Source of the DNA: Sphingobacterium composti
Lineage (GTDB): Bacteria; Bacteroidota; Bacteroidia; Sphingobacteriales; Sphingobacteriaceae
Direction of reading: 5' to 3'
Assembly (NCBI RefSeq): GCF_009829075.1
Contig: NZ_WUQZ01000003.1
Span: forward strand, 124,001-188,000
Length of the DNA stretch: 64,000 nucleotides
Positions 1 to 9,647 of this stretch are shown in pieces (the first letter of the stretch is position 1; every line of letters begins with the position of its first letter). The translations under genes were made by a program, and so were the position numbers. The notes under the pieces are model-generated. The model searched no databases. It saw only the letters and a list, made by a program, of their open reading frames with translations, and had not been told where the DNA came from.

Positions 1-568
1 TTAAAAAACTGATGTCAAAAAATATATATTCACCTACTGCATAAATCTCATTAACTGAAAGGGTTATCCCAAAATCCTTTTTCTTGGTGATTGGTTTGGA
101 TTTTTTTTTGGATAGGAGTTGCATTGATATTTCTTTTTTATTGATTTCGGTTAAAAGATCACTGTTTATTTCTAGCGGCTGGCTCCTGATTGGATCGAGC
201 TGGATTAAGGCGGGCAGGTTTGCCTGAAATGTACCCAGGTAGCAAAGTCGGTATTGAGAAACAAAGTCTTCGGCAACTATAGTTAGCGTTCCAAGCTCAT
301 GACTTAATGGCGCTAGTGCTATAGAGTCGTTTTGAAACTTAATACGCAACATATTATCTAAGGGCAAATCTCCATGAACTAGCTTAGAGGATATATCTAC
401 ATATTTGATGGGCTGTGGGGATAGAAAATGTACAGAGTTATCGGCGTACAGGTATATAATAGGGAGATCCTGCATGTGCGTTTGTGGGCCTAAAGTGTTT
501 TGTGCAAAAATATGCGTGATATATAAAACGGAGAATAGGAGAGTTAAATTGATTTTTATGGTTTTCAT
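1..568 (-). CDS. traN: TraN, conjugative transposon protein (3' end outside window)
   Basis: This open frame starts at an ATG at 568 and runs off the left edge, so only the first 189 codons are seen. It begins with a signal peptide (MKTIKINLTLLFSVLYITH, then FAQ) and continues with a VHFLSPQPIKYVDISS segment, which is the typical N-terminal motif of TraN/DUF4138 proteins. TraN is thought to act as the VirB9-like periplasmic or outer-membrane part of the Bacteroidetes type IV secretion channel. It lies directly downstream of traM, the usual order. The C-terminal part cannot be judged. Confidence 0.85.
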   Translation of the reverse strand, partial: MKTIKINLTLLFSVLYITHIFAQNTLGPQTHMQDLPIIYLYADNSVHFLSPQPIKYVDISSKLVHGDLPLDNMLRIKFQNDSIALAPLSHELGTLTIVAEDFVSQYRLCYLGTFQANLPALIQLDPIRSQPLEINSDLLTEINKKEISMQLLSKKKSKPITKKKDFGITLSVNEIYAVGEYIFFDISFL

Positions 569-687
569 AAGGTATGTTTTTACGTGTAAGAGAATATAAG
601 TTCGGCACTATTATTTTGATAATAAAGGCCATGTTTAAAGCCTACATAGGCGTGAATGCTATAAATGTTTAGAAAAATACTTTGCTG

Positions 688-1848
688 TTAATTTGTGCTA
701 TTATTTGCACTTGCGTCTACTAAGTAGACTTGGGTATTGTATTTTATTTTTGCTTTATTTTTTCTTATATGTTTATTGATCGCTGAACTTGTGGATTGAA
801 ACATACGTTGAACTGTACTCATTAATAATTGGGCATTATTTTCAGCTTGTTGATTAATCGTTAATCCCTGTGCCGAGTTGCTGGTAATCTCCTTACTAAA
901 TTCTCTAAACTGAGATTCAGGAACATATAATCCGGCCTGACCATCTTGGTCGTAGATATCCAATTTAACAGGTAATATTTGATCATTATGCATGATAGAG
1001 TACACTGTTAATTGTACCCTTTGGGCAGAGAACCCCGATACTTTGGCATAGAGAAACGTTCCCTTTTCGATTTTATATTTTCCCACTTTTAAATCTTCAA
1101 GTAGTCGTAATCGAAGCCGCGAATCCACAAAGGAGGTTCTATTTTCATCTATTATTGCCTTTAATAAGCTTTCTTGTGTATCGCTTTTAATGGTATTAAA
1201 AACTCCCTTGCTATTCGTGAATTTTTCTACATTTAAATTTAAAGTAAGCTCGGTTTGTGCTGTTAGGTGTGGCCGTCTTTGTTCACTTTGCTCATTAGAA
1301 ATGTATTCGGGATCATTTGCTTTAGCGAAACTGTCGGCTAATGCCATCTGTTTTCTGAATAAATCCAAAGGATCGTGCTGCTTTACGGGGGTGCTTTCTT
1401 TTTTTTCGTTATGTTGATATGGCAAATTTTTAAGTATATTTTCTAGTTCTTTATCTGTTCTATTTGCAGGGTAAGGTTTATTCATGTCATAAGAAAGTTG
1501 AGCAGAGGATAATGATTTTTCAATGGAGTCTAATTTTCTCTTTTCCTTTTCGTTGTAGAGCTCATCGAATTTAAATTCTGCTTGCTGCTCCTGGTGTATT
1601 TGACTTATGGCGGTATATCCGTCTGCATATTTATACTGATTTTTATATGCAGCAAGTTTATCAGCTAGCTCTCTTTTTTTTATTTCATCGGAAACATCGG
1701 CTATATGCTCTTGCAATGTATTTTCGCTAGGCTGATCATTAGTTTTTTTTTGCGCAAATACATCACTAAACACGTAATAGAATATACATAAAAAGGGAAG
1801 TGCAATAACAGGGATGATATACCTTGGTTTTTTGAAGTTAATTTTCAT
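688..1848 (-). CDS. traM: TraM, conjugative transposon protein
   Basis: This 386-aa protein has one N-terminal membrane segment (about residues 10-30) and a long charged periplasmic linker. Its C-terminal half carries the typical TraM stretch GTFLYAKVSGFSAQRVQLTV, followed by PVKLDIYDQDGQAGLYVP. TraM is the VirB10-like, envelope-spanning part of Bacteroidetes conjugation machines. It lies between the traL-position gene (6-nt gap) and traN (119-nt gap). The length fits the family (about 380-450 aa). Confidence 0.88.
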   Translation of the reverse strand: MKINFKKPRYIIPVIALPFLCIFYYVFSDVFAQKKTNDQPSENTLQEHIADVSDEIKKRELADKLAAYKNQYKYADGYTAISQIHQEQQAEFKFDELYNEKEKRKLDSIEKSLSSAQLSYDMNKPYPANRTDKELENILKNLPYQHNEKKESTPVKQHDPLDLFRKQMALADSFAKANDPEYISNEQSEQRRPHLTAQTELTLNLNVEKFTNSKGVFNTIKSDTQESLLKAIIDENRTSFVDSRLRLRLLEDLKVGKYKIEKGTFLYAKVSGFSAQRVQLTVYSIMHNDQILPVKLDIYDQDGQAGLYVPESQFREFSKEITSNSAQGLTINQQAENNAQLLMSTVQRMFQSTSSAINKHIRKNKAKIKYNTQVYLVDASANNSTN

Positions 1849-1854
1849 AATGTG

Positions 1855-2304
1855 CTATTTATGTGTGAGTGTGTCTGGCATTTTTGAATTAATTATGCTG
1901 TTTTCAATTTTCTGCATTCTTTCAAAAACATACAATACCATGGCACTATCTTGTTGGGTTAATGAATCTTTACGAACTAATTGTTCAACTATACTTTGGA
2001 GCTCAAATAATTCTTTAGTAGCTGATGCGGTGTAGGCGATGCTACCCATTCCAGAGTAAAAGCCAGACAGCAAACTTTTAGTAGGGGCTTGCGTTTTATC
2101 TTTTTTGGTTTTAGGTAAATAAAAAAAGCATCCTAAAGAGATTAGAATGCTAGATACCATGGCGGCATATACTATTTTAGGGTAGGAATTTATAATATAA
2201 AAGAAGCTGCGCTGTATTCTACGGATATGATCCTCCCAACGATTATATAACTCCTGCCATATAGGTGGTTTATCTTTGTTATTAGATGTTATTCTTCTGA
2301 ACAT
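1855..2304 (-). CDS. TraL-position small membrane protein
   Basis: This 149-aa protein has one membrane segment (about residues 42-65) after a basic cytoplasmic N-terminus. A helical C-terminal part follows, with repeated short acidic/glutamine stretches. It occupies the slot between traK and traM where TraL sits in Bacteroidetes conjugative elements. I do not see a clear TraL family motif, so the name rests on position. Its start overlaps the end of traK by 23 nt, suggesting translational coupling. Confidence 0.6.
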   Translation of the reverse strand: MFRRITSNNKDKPPIWQELYNRWEDHIRRIQRSFFYIINSYPKIVYAAMVSSILISLGCFFYLPKTKKDKTQAPTKSLLSGFYSGMGSIAYTASATKELFELQSIVEQLVRKDSLTQQDSAMVLYVFERMQKIENSIINSKMPDTLTHK

Positions 2305-2902
2305 GGCTGATATCTTTATTTTCTATTGTTTTCCATTTGGTAATTAATACACCATGCCCGTTATTCTCGGTTCTAAGTTTAAGATCATGGAGGTATCCTT
2401 CTGTGATAAGTGTTCTCACTACAGTGGAGCTTCGTCTATCAATAGTTTGTTTACCGTAATAGCGAAAATATTTTTTTTCAGGATCTACATGAATAGAATC
2501 AGTTTGTATAGTTAATACAGCGCTTGAAGAGAGTATGGAGTTGAAAAATCCCTTTTCTCGTAAGTTGTTGTATTGTAATGCCCCTGTTTCATCAATTAAG
2601 TACATGGCTTTTTTCATTTGGTACTCCATAAATTTCTCATCTGGCGCAAGTGTGAAAAAGAGCATATGAAATAAATTCACATGTGTTCTATATTCCAGCG
2701 GCCTGTTCACATTCACATCCAACTGGTTTGCTTGATAGGGGGTAGAATTTTGATCTAAGATATATACGGATTTTCGGGAGATATGAATCTGTTTATATGC
2801 AAAGAAGCTTACTCCAAGTGAAATTATAATACTAGTTATAAGGCTTGAAATCGAAATCCAGGAGGCTAGTCTGATCTTGCTCTCGATGTTTCTAATAATC
2901 AT
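2282..2902 (-). CDS. traK: TraK, conjugative transposon protein
   Basis: This 206-aa protein has an N-terminal membrane anchor (about residues 12-36), a soluble periplasmic domain and the family-like stretch FHMLFFTLAPDEKFMEYQMKK. TraK is the VirB8-like assembly factor of Bacteroidetes conjugation systems. It sits between traJ (18-nt gap) and the overlapping traL-position gene. Length and topology match the family. Confidence 0.85.
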   Translation of the reverse strand: MIIRNIESKIRLASWISISSLITSIIISLGVSFFAYKQIHISRKSVYILDQNSTPYQANQLDVNVNRPLEYRTHVNLFHMLFFTLAPDEKFMEYQMKKAMYLIDETGALQYNNLREKGFFNSILSSSAVLTIQTDSIHVDPEKKYFRYYGKQTIDRRSSTVVRTLITEGYLHDLKLRTENNGHGVLITKWKTIENKDISHVQKNNI

Positions 2903-2920
2903 AATGAGAAGGTTTGTAGT

Positions 2921-4063
2921 TTATAGTTTAGTTGCAATTTTTGTTGCTGTACGCCATGCTGCTGATGAATTCCGAGCTACGGTGCTCACTGCAGAGGTAA
3001 TTCCACTTGTAGATATAATCCATGTGCTGATACTAGGAACGGTTAACATGGTAAGGCCTCCTATTATAAAGGAGATTATAACAATACCGAAACTTAGTAT
3101 ACCATTGGAGGCAAACCAACCCATTTTTTCTAGAGTATCACCGGAGGTGGCTAATAACTGTTCATAGCGTGTAATCTCCGCTTCCATAGCATATTGTTGA
3201 AATAAACTGGAAATATGCATCACCAGGTAAGCAATTCCTGAATAAAGATTTACACTAACAAAACGCGCAATCCAGTTTGAAAACGAATCTCTAAAAGCAG
3301 GAAGTATACTCGTAGAGACAGAAAAAGGCCCTAATATGATTAGTATGGTGGAATATATAATTTGAATCATAAAAATTATATACACGCAAATTCTTAAGAC
3401 CCATAGAGCAAGGGTTTCCAGTGTAAAAGTTAAAAGTAGTTGCAAGTTGACCTGCATTCTGTTTTTTAACTGTGTTACTGTATTCCATACGTTAGTAAAA
3501 CCTTCTTTTACAGTAGAGGTTACTGATTCCCAGGCTTTACCATACCAAGAATCTGCTTCTTTTTGTGCCACTTCGGTTTGGGCTTGAATGGTGGTAAGTT
3601 GATCGGCAATTTTGATCATTAAATTTGCACGTTTTATACGTAATGCATTTACTTGTAACTGCCCTGTATCGAATAAAGCTTCTGTTTTCGCTGCAATTAT
3701 ATCTGTGGGGTATGCTATAACTCGTGTAAAGGGGCTCCACCATATTATTACCATAGCTAGGCCAAAGGGACGCAAAAGTGGCATTATTTCTAATTTTTTA
3801 TCACCTGATATCATATCGTATGACCTTATGGCAAATGATATTAGCATAAAAATGGCTGCTAAGGCTTGCGCATCTGCTATAAATACATCAAAATGTGTCC
3901 ACATCGTGTCTTTCATTCCCCGTAAAAAATGCATTACACCTTCTTCATAAACACCATTGCCTTGCAAGAAATTGAATGTATCCTGAAATGATTCCGGTAC
4001 GTTGGTATTTATAGATGGAATGTTTATTTTGAAAAGTGAGCATAAGAAATTTAGAATTTTCAT
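2921..4063 (-). CDS. traJ: TraJ, conjugative transposon polytopic membrane protein
   Basis: This 380-aa protein has several hydrophobic segments, including VLRICVYIIFMIQIIYSTIL and GILSFGIVIISFIIGGLTML. The segment LGPFSVSTSILPAFRDSFSN, followed by WIARFVSVNLYSGIAYLVMH, is typical of TraJ. It is the VirB6-like inner-membrane channel component. The order with traK downstream is canonical. It reads as complete. Confidence 0.88.
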   Translation of the reverse strand: MKILNFLCSLFKINIPSINTNVPESFQDTFNFLQGNGVYEEGVMHFLRGMKDTMWTHFDVFIADAQALAAIFMLISFAIRSYDMISGDKKLEIMPLLRPFGLAMVIIWWSPFTRVIAYPTDIIAAKTEALFDTGQLQVNALRIKRANLMIKIADQLTTIQAQTEVAQKEADSWYGKAWESVTSTVKEGFTNVWNTVTQLKNRMQVNLQLLLTFTLETLALWVLRICVYIIFMIQIIYSTILIILGPFSVSTSILPAFRDSFSNWIARFVSVNLYSGIAYLVMHISSLFQQYAMEAEITRYEQLLATSGDTLEKMGWFASNGILSFGIVIISFIIGGLTMLTVPSISTWIISTSGITSAVSTVARNSSAAWRTATKIATKL

Positions 4064-4073
4064 AGCATGTAGT

Positions 4074-4874
4074 TTATTTAGCGTATAAACGCGTAAGAAT
4101 TTTGTTCGCTATTTGAATGTCTGTCTGCCCTAGCGGAATAGCAGGTAAATGGAGGCTTAAGGAATTCGGGGAAACATCTATTTTCTTTGCTAGCAATAAA
4201 TACTTCCCTTGATACTGCACTTTTGCATTCCAATTACTACGGAGTAGTTGGTAGTCTTGAAGTATACGGTGATAACTTAGTATTCTACTTCCTCTATCCA
4301 AATAACTTTGATGAGCTAATGTGAGTCTCTGTCTTAAGCTTTCAAATTCTTGTATGTACCAGTCTAGCACTCCTTTAGCAATCAAGTTTTTCTTTAATTC
4401 TTCAGGGATACCTTTCAGATGATCAATATGATCTTCCATAAGTGGACTAAGTTCATTTTTATAGTATAGATTCCATAGCGGATCGGCAGAAATTACTTGT
4501 GGGGCATAGTTATATATTTCCGTGAGTGATGTGCTCCGGAGGGTATCGCTGTGTAATTTATAGTTTTCGGTAGATTCTTTCATTGCAAGTAGCATACCCA
4601 TGCGGAGTGTCTGAGGGCCTCCAGCAGATAATGGGCGATGATCTACTTTAGGATAGTTTGGGTGAAGGCCCCATGTAAGCCAATACTGCGGATTTAATCC
4701 TAGAAACCCTTTTTGGGGGGTAAATTTATTTTTATCCCATTGCTTAAAAACCATTCGCTCTTGTTGGTTAACAATATGTTTATCATTTATTTTTCGTACA
4801 GTCTGCCCATTAAGCAAGTTGCAACTTAGGATGATATAGTATAGTAATAGGTATGAAAATTTTGATTTTAGCAT
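4074..4874 (-). CDS. Secreted conjugation-associated protein of unknown function
   Basis: This 266-aa protein has an N-terminal signal sequence ending near LLNGQ. The central segment GLNPQYWLTWGLHPNYPKVD, then HRPLSAGGPQTLR, resembles a domain I associate with DUF5045-type proteins of Bacteroidetes conjugative elements. That name is from memory and should be checked. It lies between the third TraI-like gene (22-nt gap) and traJ (10-nt gap), so it is part of the transfer operon and is probably periplasmic. No catalytic residues are apparent. Confidence 0.55.
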   Translation of the reverse strand: MLKSKFSYLLLYYIILSCNLLNGQTVRKINDKHIVNQQERMVFKQWDKNKFTPQKGFLGLNPQYWLTWGLHPNYPKVDHRPLSAGGPQTLRMGMLLAMKESTENYKLHSDTLRSTSLTEIYNYAPQVISADPLWNLYYKNELSPLMEDHIDHLKGIPEELKKNLIAKGVLDWYIQEFESLRQRLTLAHQSYLDRGSRILSYHRILQDYQLLRSNWNAKVQYQGKYLLLAKKIDVSPNSLSLHLPAIPLGQTDIQIANKILTRLYAK

Positions 4875-4896
4875 TTTTTAAAATTTAGTGGATGAT

Positions 4897-5568
4897 TTAT
4901 TTTAACAGGTTGTAGTACCTTAAAATTTCGTCAGCTTTCTGCTTATCTGTATTAATAAAGCTGGCATATGGATTAATTGACCTTACAATACCATTTATTT
5001 TTGCCCAGTAAATGGCACGGTGCATGGAAAATATAAGGGCTCTGATTACTTTTAATTCTAAGCTTATTTTAGTGAGTAGGTAATCCCGCTTTTGGTAATC
5101 CATAAAAATTTCTGTCCCTTCTTTTAATACAAATTCAGATACCTCAAGAGCTAGTTTAAGGCTTCTATCTTTAAAAGATTTTGAGGCTTGCTCGGCCAAA
5201 AGTAATAGCCAGGGGGCAGAGGCGGCCTGCTGCAACACTACACTACTTTCTTTATATATCTCTTCTACAAGCTTACCAATACTAACAACTTGGATAGAGG
5301 ATTTCAAACCTTGATCTATATGCGTTAATGATTGATGGATGATGTTTTTTACTAATACTACTGCGCTTAAATTTATATTGATATTATCTACCTGTTGATT
5401 TATTTTACTAAGTAGTGATTTGTGGTAGCTTTCCGCAGATAAGCGTATAGCTGCATTTTCATTAATTATCCGCAAGTGATTGGCATCATGAATTATGGTT
5501 ACCCCCCCTTGAGCTAGGACAAAGTTTATCGGAAAGAAGAAGAAAGCTATTATATATATTAATTTCAT
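4897..5568 (-). CDS. Secreted conjugal transfer protein, TraI position, copy C
   Basis: This 223-aa protein has a signal peptide (cleavage near FVLAQ) and is otherwise helical. Its C-terminal half clearly matches copy A: both have LALEV, an MD followed by a charged loop, a helix ending in FxMxRxxxWA, then NPYxxFINxDK and a DEI/DDI helix. It occupies the TraI region (TraI is a TrbJ/VirB5-like exported protein), but I cannot tie it to DUF4141 by motif. It overlaps copy B by 4 nt, so it is translationally coupled. Confidence 0.65.
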   Translation of the reverse strand: MKLIYIIAFFFFPINFVLAQGGVTIIHDANHLRIINENAAIRLSAESYHKSLLSKINQQVDNININLSAVVLVKNIIHQSLTHIDQGLKSSIQVVSIGKLVEEIYKESSVVLQQAASAPWLLLLAEQASKSFKDRSLKLALEVSEFVLKEGTEIFMDYQKRDYLLTKISLELKVIRALIFSMHRAIYWAKINGIVRSINPYASFINTDKQKADEILRYYNLLK

Positions 5569-6224
5569 GGGGTCAAGATTTTTATTTTCGATAGGATACG
5601 GTCTACGATTCGTTTATCTTCATTTATGAAATCAGAAAATGAGCTCTGGGATTTAACTTTTTTAAGTTCACTGGCGTAATACATGGAGTTTGCAAGGCTT
5701 CTAGAAATACTTAGTATATTTTTCAGCTCGGTGATTACGTGTGCATAAAATATACGCCGGTCACTTTGCTTCATCTGATTAATCTCTCCGATAGTGAGCA
5801 TAAGTCCTAAAATATACTTGGCTAACTGTTGCGCTCGATGGATTAATTCTCCTTGAGCATTTACGGCAAGTATTAACATGCTTGGGTCATCTTGTACATA
5901 GTGCAGGATTCGCAATTGTTCCTTAGTAATCTGCTCTACTAATCTGGATGATTCCATCGATGTATTAAGGATAAGTAATGCTGTACCTAGTACTTGAAAT
6001 CGCCTGTTGATCTCCCTATATCGACTTTTTAGCGTTGCGGTTTGCTGACTGTTTATTTCTTGGTTTGTTGTAGTTACGATTTGGGTGCTTCGAAGAGTTT
6101 GCTGCTTATCATATTCTTGTTTACTGTGCGCTACAAGCTGATGTATCAATTCAATATTAAGCTGTGCTTTTGATAATTGTAGTAGGCAGATATTAAAGGT
6201 AAAGATGAGCAGTAGGTTTTTCAT
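5565..6224 (-). CDS. Secreted conjugal transfer protein, TraI position, copy B (divergent)
   Basis: This 219-aa protein has a signal peptide ending near LSKAQ and is helical. It keeps the architecture and the C-terminal FSDFINEDKRIVDRIL element seen in copies A and C (FIN, DK, then D with an isoleucine-rich helix), but is otherwise strongly diverged and lacks the LALEV and NPY motifs. It overlaps both neighbours by 4 nt. It is probably an exported component of the mating apparatus. The paralogy with A and C is inferred from the C-terminus and gene length. Confidence 0.55.
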   Translation of the reverse strand: MKNLLLIFTFNICLLQLSKAQLNIELIHQLVAHSKQEYDKQQTLRSTQIVTTTNQEINSQQTATLKSRYREINRRFQVLGTALLILNTSMESSRLVEQITKEQLRILHYVQDDPSMLILAVNAQGELIHRAQQLAKYILGLMLTIGEINQMKQSDRRIFYAHVITELKNILSISRSLANSMYYASELKKVKSQSSFSDFINEDKRIVDRILSKIKILTP

Positions 6225-6880
6225 TTTTTAACTAGTTTGGAATTCCTTATAATATCATCCGCTATATTTTTATCAATATTTATAAAGGTGCTATAAGGAT
6301 TCAATGATTGTAATATTCCACGCTGCTGCGCCCAGAACATGCTTCTTTGCATGCCAAAGGCTATACCTCGAAGTATGTTAAGCTCAATTCTTATAAAGTT
6401 TAATAGTTTAGCCCTTTCACCAGAATCCATCAGATTTTCTTTTCCGCCTTTAAGTGCAAACGTGCCCACTTCTAAAGCTAAATTTGAAGCTCTAGCTTTA
6501 AATTCTCGGGCACCTTCTTCTGCAAAAAGTAGGAGTATGGGGTTAGTTTTTGCAATTAGCAATGCTTTGTCCACATTTTCTAGTATATCGGTGGAAATTT
6601 CTGTGATATCTTTAACGGCTAATAGTGAGCGCATCACAGCTGATACTTCAGAAAGACCTTTATATATTTGATTTTGCAGATCATTGGCTATAGTTAATTG
6701 ACCAGTGATCGCAAGCTGTCCACGTTGAATTAATGTTAGGTTTTCATTGACATTATTAAGTTGGTTATTTATTACACCAGCATGTGTAGCTGTTGCTGCT
6801 GCGACAGTAGGGTCAACATAAATTTGGGCATTGGCTATATGTATGCACAATACCATTATGATAATGGAGAGCGTTTTCAT
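6221..6880 (-). CDS. Secreted conjugal transfer protein, TraI position, copy A
   Basis: This 219-aa protein has a signal peptide (cleavage near HIANAQ). It continues with helical segments and a C-terminus containing LALEVGTFALKGG, FGMQRSMFWAQQRG and NPYSTFINIDK. It follows traG by 18 nt, the place of TraI-type secreted proteins (TrbJ/VirB5-like) in Bacteroidetes elements. It is the closest relative of copy C. The 4-nt overlap with copy B indicates coupled translation. Confidence 0.65.
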   Translation of the reverse strand: MKTLSIIIMVLCIHIANAQIYVDPTVAAATATHAGVINNQLNNVNENLTLIQRGQLAITGQLTIANDLQNQIYKGLSEVSAVMRSLLAVKDITEISTDILENVDKALLIAKTNPILLLFAEEGAREFKARASNLALEVGTFALKGGKENLMDSGERAKLLNFIRIELNILRGIAFGMQRSMFWAQQRGILQSLNPYSTFINIDKNIADDIIRNSKLVKK

Positions 6881-6898
6881 GAATTAGATTTTTAAGGT

Positions 6899-9364
6899 TT
6901 ACAAATTAATCGTTTCAACTGGTGCGCCGGTGAGGTTTACCTGGTTTACAAATTTTTTAAGACTCATTGCGGATTTGTTAAAGTCTTCCACAAAGGCTGT
7001 AAGGGCATTGGGGTAGGTTTTAAAATGTTGAACGTATATTTCCACAGCACTTTTCTCGGGCTTTTCTGTTGTAAATGCCAGATGGTGATATAAGCTAACC
7101 TCTACGCCATAAACCTCACCCGAATTTCCTCTTCGAATATAGAATTCATTGAATCGTGGGCGATTGTGTTTATTATCAAGCTTATTTATGGTGCTAATTT
7201 TTAGCTGCTCGACGGGGCTGATATTTAGAAGTTCTGCTACTTTTTTTAAATCAGATTCTTTTTGCTGCAGAAGTATAACAGTATCCGAGTTGTTAATAAT
7301 GCTATCTTTAATAATGGGATTTCCAATGATGTCGTTTATCTCTTGAGTCACTTCAATTATCTCTCCATAGAACTTACGTACCGTCTTATTTAAATACAAA
7401 AGAAAATTTGCCATCATTGGAGAAGAGATAGCGCGCCAAGCTTCTTCTAAAATGAGCGTTTTTCTTCTGTTTTTTCTATGCCTCATCTTTTGGATAAACA
7501 TATCCATAATAATAAGGGTGACAATTGGCAGTAATATAGTGTTAGACTGAATGTTGTCTATTTCATAGACTACAAATTGCTCGTCAAAAAGAGATTTGTC
7601 TGCAGGTTCATTCAAGATTTGCTCATATTCTCCGTCTTTATAAAATTTTTTAAGTACAAAACAGAATTCGTCTATATCGAAGGGAATGTTTTCCTGTTTC
7701 ATGATAGTGGGAATCTGCTTTTTTGCGAAAAGATAAAAGCTGTTAAAATTCAGCTCGTCGGTATGCTTCTCAGCTTTATAAGAGAAATAGTCTATATAGT
7801 AATCAGAAATTACTTTTGATATTACGTCACGTTCTAGGGTTGACGTTTCACCGTTAGATCCTTTCCATAAAAGGCATACTAATGTGATAAGGAAGTCTTT
7901 TTTCTCAATATTAAACTCTTCTTTGGTGATGGCAAAAGGATTCATGGTGATGGGGTTTTCCTCACTATAGGTTATGTACTTTCCATTATAGGTACTGCAT
8001 AAACCCGAGTAGGAGTGCCCCACATCCACAATTACTACATCCATATTATATTGTAGATACTGCTGAACGATAGCGTTAATAGCATAACTTTTTCCCGTTC
8101 CTGAGGACCCCAGTACGAATCGGTTTCTATTTTTTATTCTTCCAGTTTGCATAGGAAGATCTGATGGATCAATAGCTACAGGTATTCCCTGCCTGTCGGT
8201 GAAGTAAAGCAAAAAGTCAGATGGCTCATCGTTGAGCAATCGTTCTTTGAAAAACAAACATAGCGCAGCATCACAGGTTGTCAGAAACCAATCAAACTTC
8301 TTTAATTCCACTGCATTTGCAGGAAGGGTTGTCCGAAATAACTCCAGTTGATTAAAGGCATTTCGCGAAGTGATGATTCCCTGTTGAAATAGTGCTGCCT
8401 CTATAAAGTTAGTTGCCTTATCCAGACTACCCGCTTGCGTTGAAACTAAGATGTTAAAATGCGCATGTACCAAGATTTGGTTTTCACGTGCAACATCAAC
8501 TAATAATCTGTCAATATCATCTACACATAATGTATTTGCGGGGTCAGGTATTCCAGCATGCCTATTTCTTTTTACTTCTAGTTTATTTATCAGCTGCCGT
8601 TGTCCTGGTATTTCGATAAATTGATTGTATATGATAATTTGATAGTCAGGGACATTGTACAGAAAGAAGAAATTGTCAATAGGGAAATTTTGTGCGCTTG
8701 AATCATTCTTTAGAGTATAAGGGCTTATCTTTTCAGGAAGATCAATACTTTGGGTGTTGATAAGTGTAATAGCTCTAACGTTCTTGTTTCCGATAGATAA
8801 TTCTGAGTTATCAGGTTTAATATTATCCAAAGTAATATTTTCATCTTTGAAATTTAAAGACATAACCCGCTTTACAAACATATTTATTTGCGAGCGGGAA
8901 AGTATTTTTGGTTCTAGGTTTGCCTGAAAAAACAATTCATATAATTTTTGGATATTTACAATAAATGCGGAGAGCTGTCGGGCATCAAAAGTGTAAAATG
9001 AACCTTTTTTAACCGAACGGGTAATGGTAAAATAGGTTTGAATTTCTGTATAGTCTCTGCCGGAGAAATGCTCTTGATATTTTCTTTGAAGGAATTCTTG
9101 ATCTTGATTTGCTTTGTACTGTTTGCGAATAAATACATCCTGCTTTTGTAGTAGATGCCCTTCACCTAATATTTTAACAGCATTAAGAAGTATCTGGTGA
9201 TGCTTAATATAAAGATCCGCGTCTGCGGCGTACTGCATAATGGGATTATTAATTTTCATTATCACGGAATAATCTCCATTTACGTGATAAAGTATATCAA
9301 CACCTTGGTAATTGTCTATACCAGCGTAGGGAATATCAAATAGATTTTTGGTTACTTTTCTCAT
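6899..9364 (-). CDS. traG: TraG, conjugation system ATPase (VirB4-like)
   Basis: This 821-aa cytoplasmic ATPase energises assembly of the type IV secretion channel. It has a Walker A motif (GSSGTGKSYA, about residue 416) and a Walker B-like LILEEAWRAI (about residue 638). A long N-terminal TraG domain contains the typical LPANA turn. Length matches TraG of CTnDOT-type elements. Its start overlaps the end of traF by 29 nt. This is not the VirD4-type coupling protein, which is not visible in the window. Confidence 0.93.
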   Translation of the reverse strand: MRKVTKNLFDIPYAGIDNYQGVDILYHVNGDYSVIMKINNPIMQYAADADLYIKHHQILLNAVKILGEGHLLQKQDVFIRKQYKANQDQEFLQRKYQEHFSGRDYTEIQTYFTITRSVKKGSFYTFDARQLSAFIVNIQKLYELFFQANLEPKILSRSQINMFVKRVMSLNFKDENITLDNIKPDNSELSIGNKNVRAITLINTQSIDLPEKISPYTLKNDSSAQNFPIDNFFFLYNVPDYQIIIYNQFIEIPGQRQLINKLEVKRNRHAGIPDPANTLCVDDIDRLLVDVARENQILVHAHFNILVSTQAGSLDKATNFIEAALFQQGIITSRNAFNQLELFRTTLPANAVELKKFDWFLTTCDAALCLFFKERLLNDEPSDFLLYFTDRQGIPVAIDPSDLPMQTGRIKNRNRFVLGSSGTGKSYAINAIVQQYLQYNMDVVIVDVGHSYSGLCSTYNGKYITYSEENPITMNPFAITKEEFNIEKKDFLITLVCLLWKGSNGETSTLERDVISKVISDYYIDYFSYKAEKHTDELNFNSFYLFAKKQIPTIMKQENIPFDIDEFCFVLKKFYKDGEYEQILNEPADKSLFDEQFVVYEIDNIQSNTILLPIVTLIIMDMFIQKMRHRKNRRKTLILEEAWRAISSPMMANFLLYLNKTVRKFYGEIIEVTQEINDIIGNPIIKDSIINNSDTVILLQQKESDLKKVAELLNISPVEQLKISTINKLDNKHNRPRFNEFYIRRGNSGEVYGVEVSLYHHLAFTTEKPEKSAVEIYVQHFKTYPNALTAFVEDFNKSAMSLKKFVNQVNLTGAPVETINL

Positions 9365-9647
9365 AGCTAATTAATAGTTTGGTTTGAGGGACAAAAATTC
9401 CGGGGAGTTTTTTTCTATAGTATTGTCCCTTATTTTGCCAGTGAAGGATAAAAGCAATACAGCCTCCAATGGTTGAAAGGGCGCAAAGTCCAGCTATTAT
9501 TATGTTCGTTAAGGCCGCGGCAATGGCTCCTATAACAAGCCCTATTATCAATGATCCTAGTGCCCAGTAAATATAATTTCCTTTAAACCCCTTGTAGGTT
9601 AGGGGCTTTTGAAGCCCCTTGTATATGGGATAGCTTTTAGGTGTCAT
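9336..9647 (-). CDS. traF: TraF, DUF4133-type membrane protein (VirB3-like)
   Basis: This 103-aa protein has the family N-terminus YPIYKGLQKPLTYKGFKGNY, two membrane segments (about residues 28-70) and a C-terminal PQTKLLI stretch. It is the small VirB3-like partner of the TraG ATPase. The ATG overlaps the stop of traE by 4 nt. The DNA for the first residues contains a GC-rich inverted repeat at 9601-9620 that could fold in the mRNA near the start codon. Confidence 0.88.
   Translation of the reverse strand: MTPKSYPIYKGLQKPLTYKGFKGNYIYWALGSLIIGLVIGAIAAALTNIIIAGLCALSTIGGCIAFILHWQNKGQYYRKKLPGIFVPQTKLLISYEKSNQKSI

Noticed and set aside
438..632. 64-codon minus-strand frame upstream of traN
   Set aside because: It lies in a different frame over the traN start, whose own frame gives a clear signal peptide and TraN motif.
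9601..9620. GC-rich hairpin as a terminator between traE and traF
   Set aside because: It lies inside the traF coding sequence and lacks a T-run; it reflects codons for the conserved traF N-terminus.
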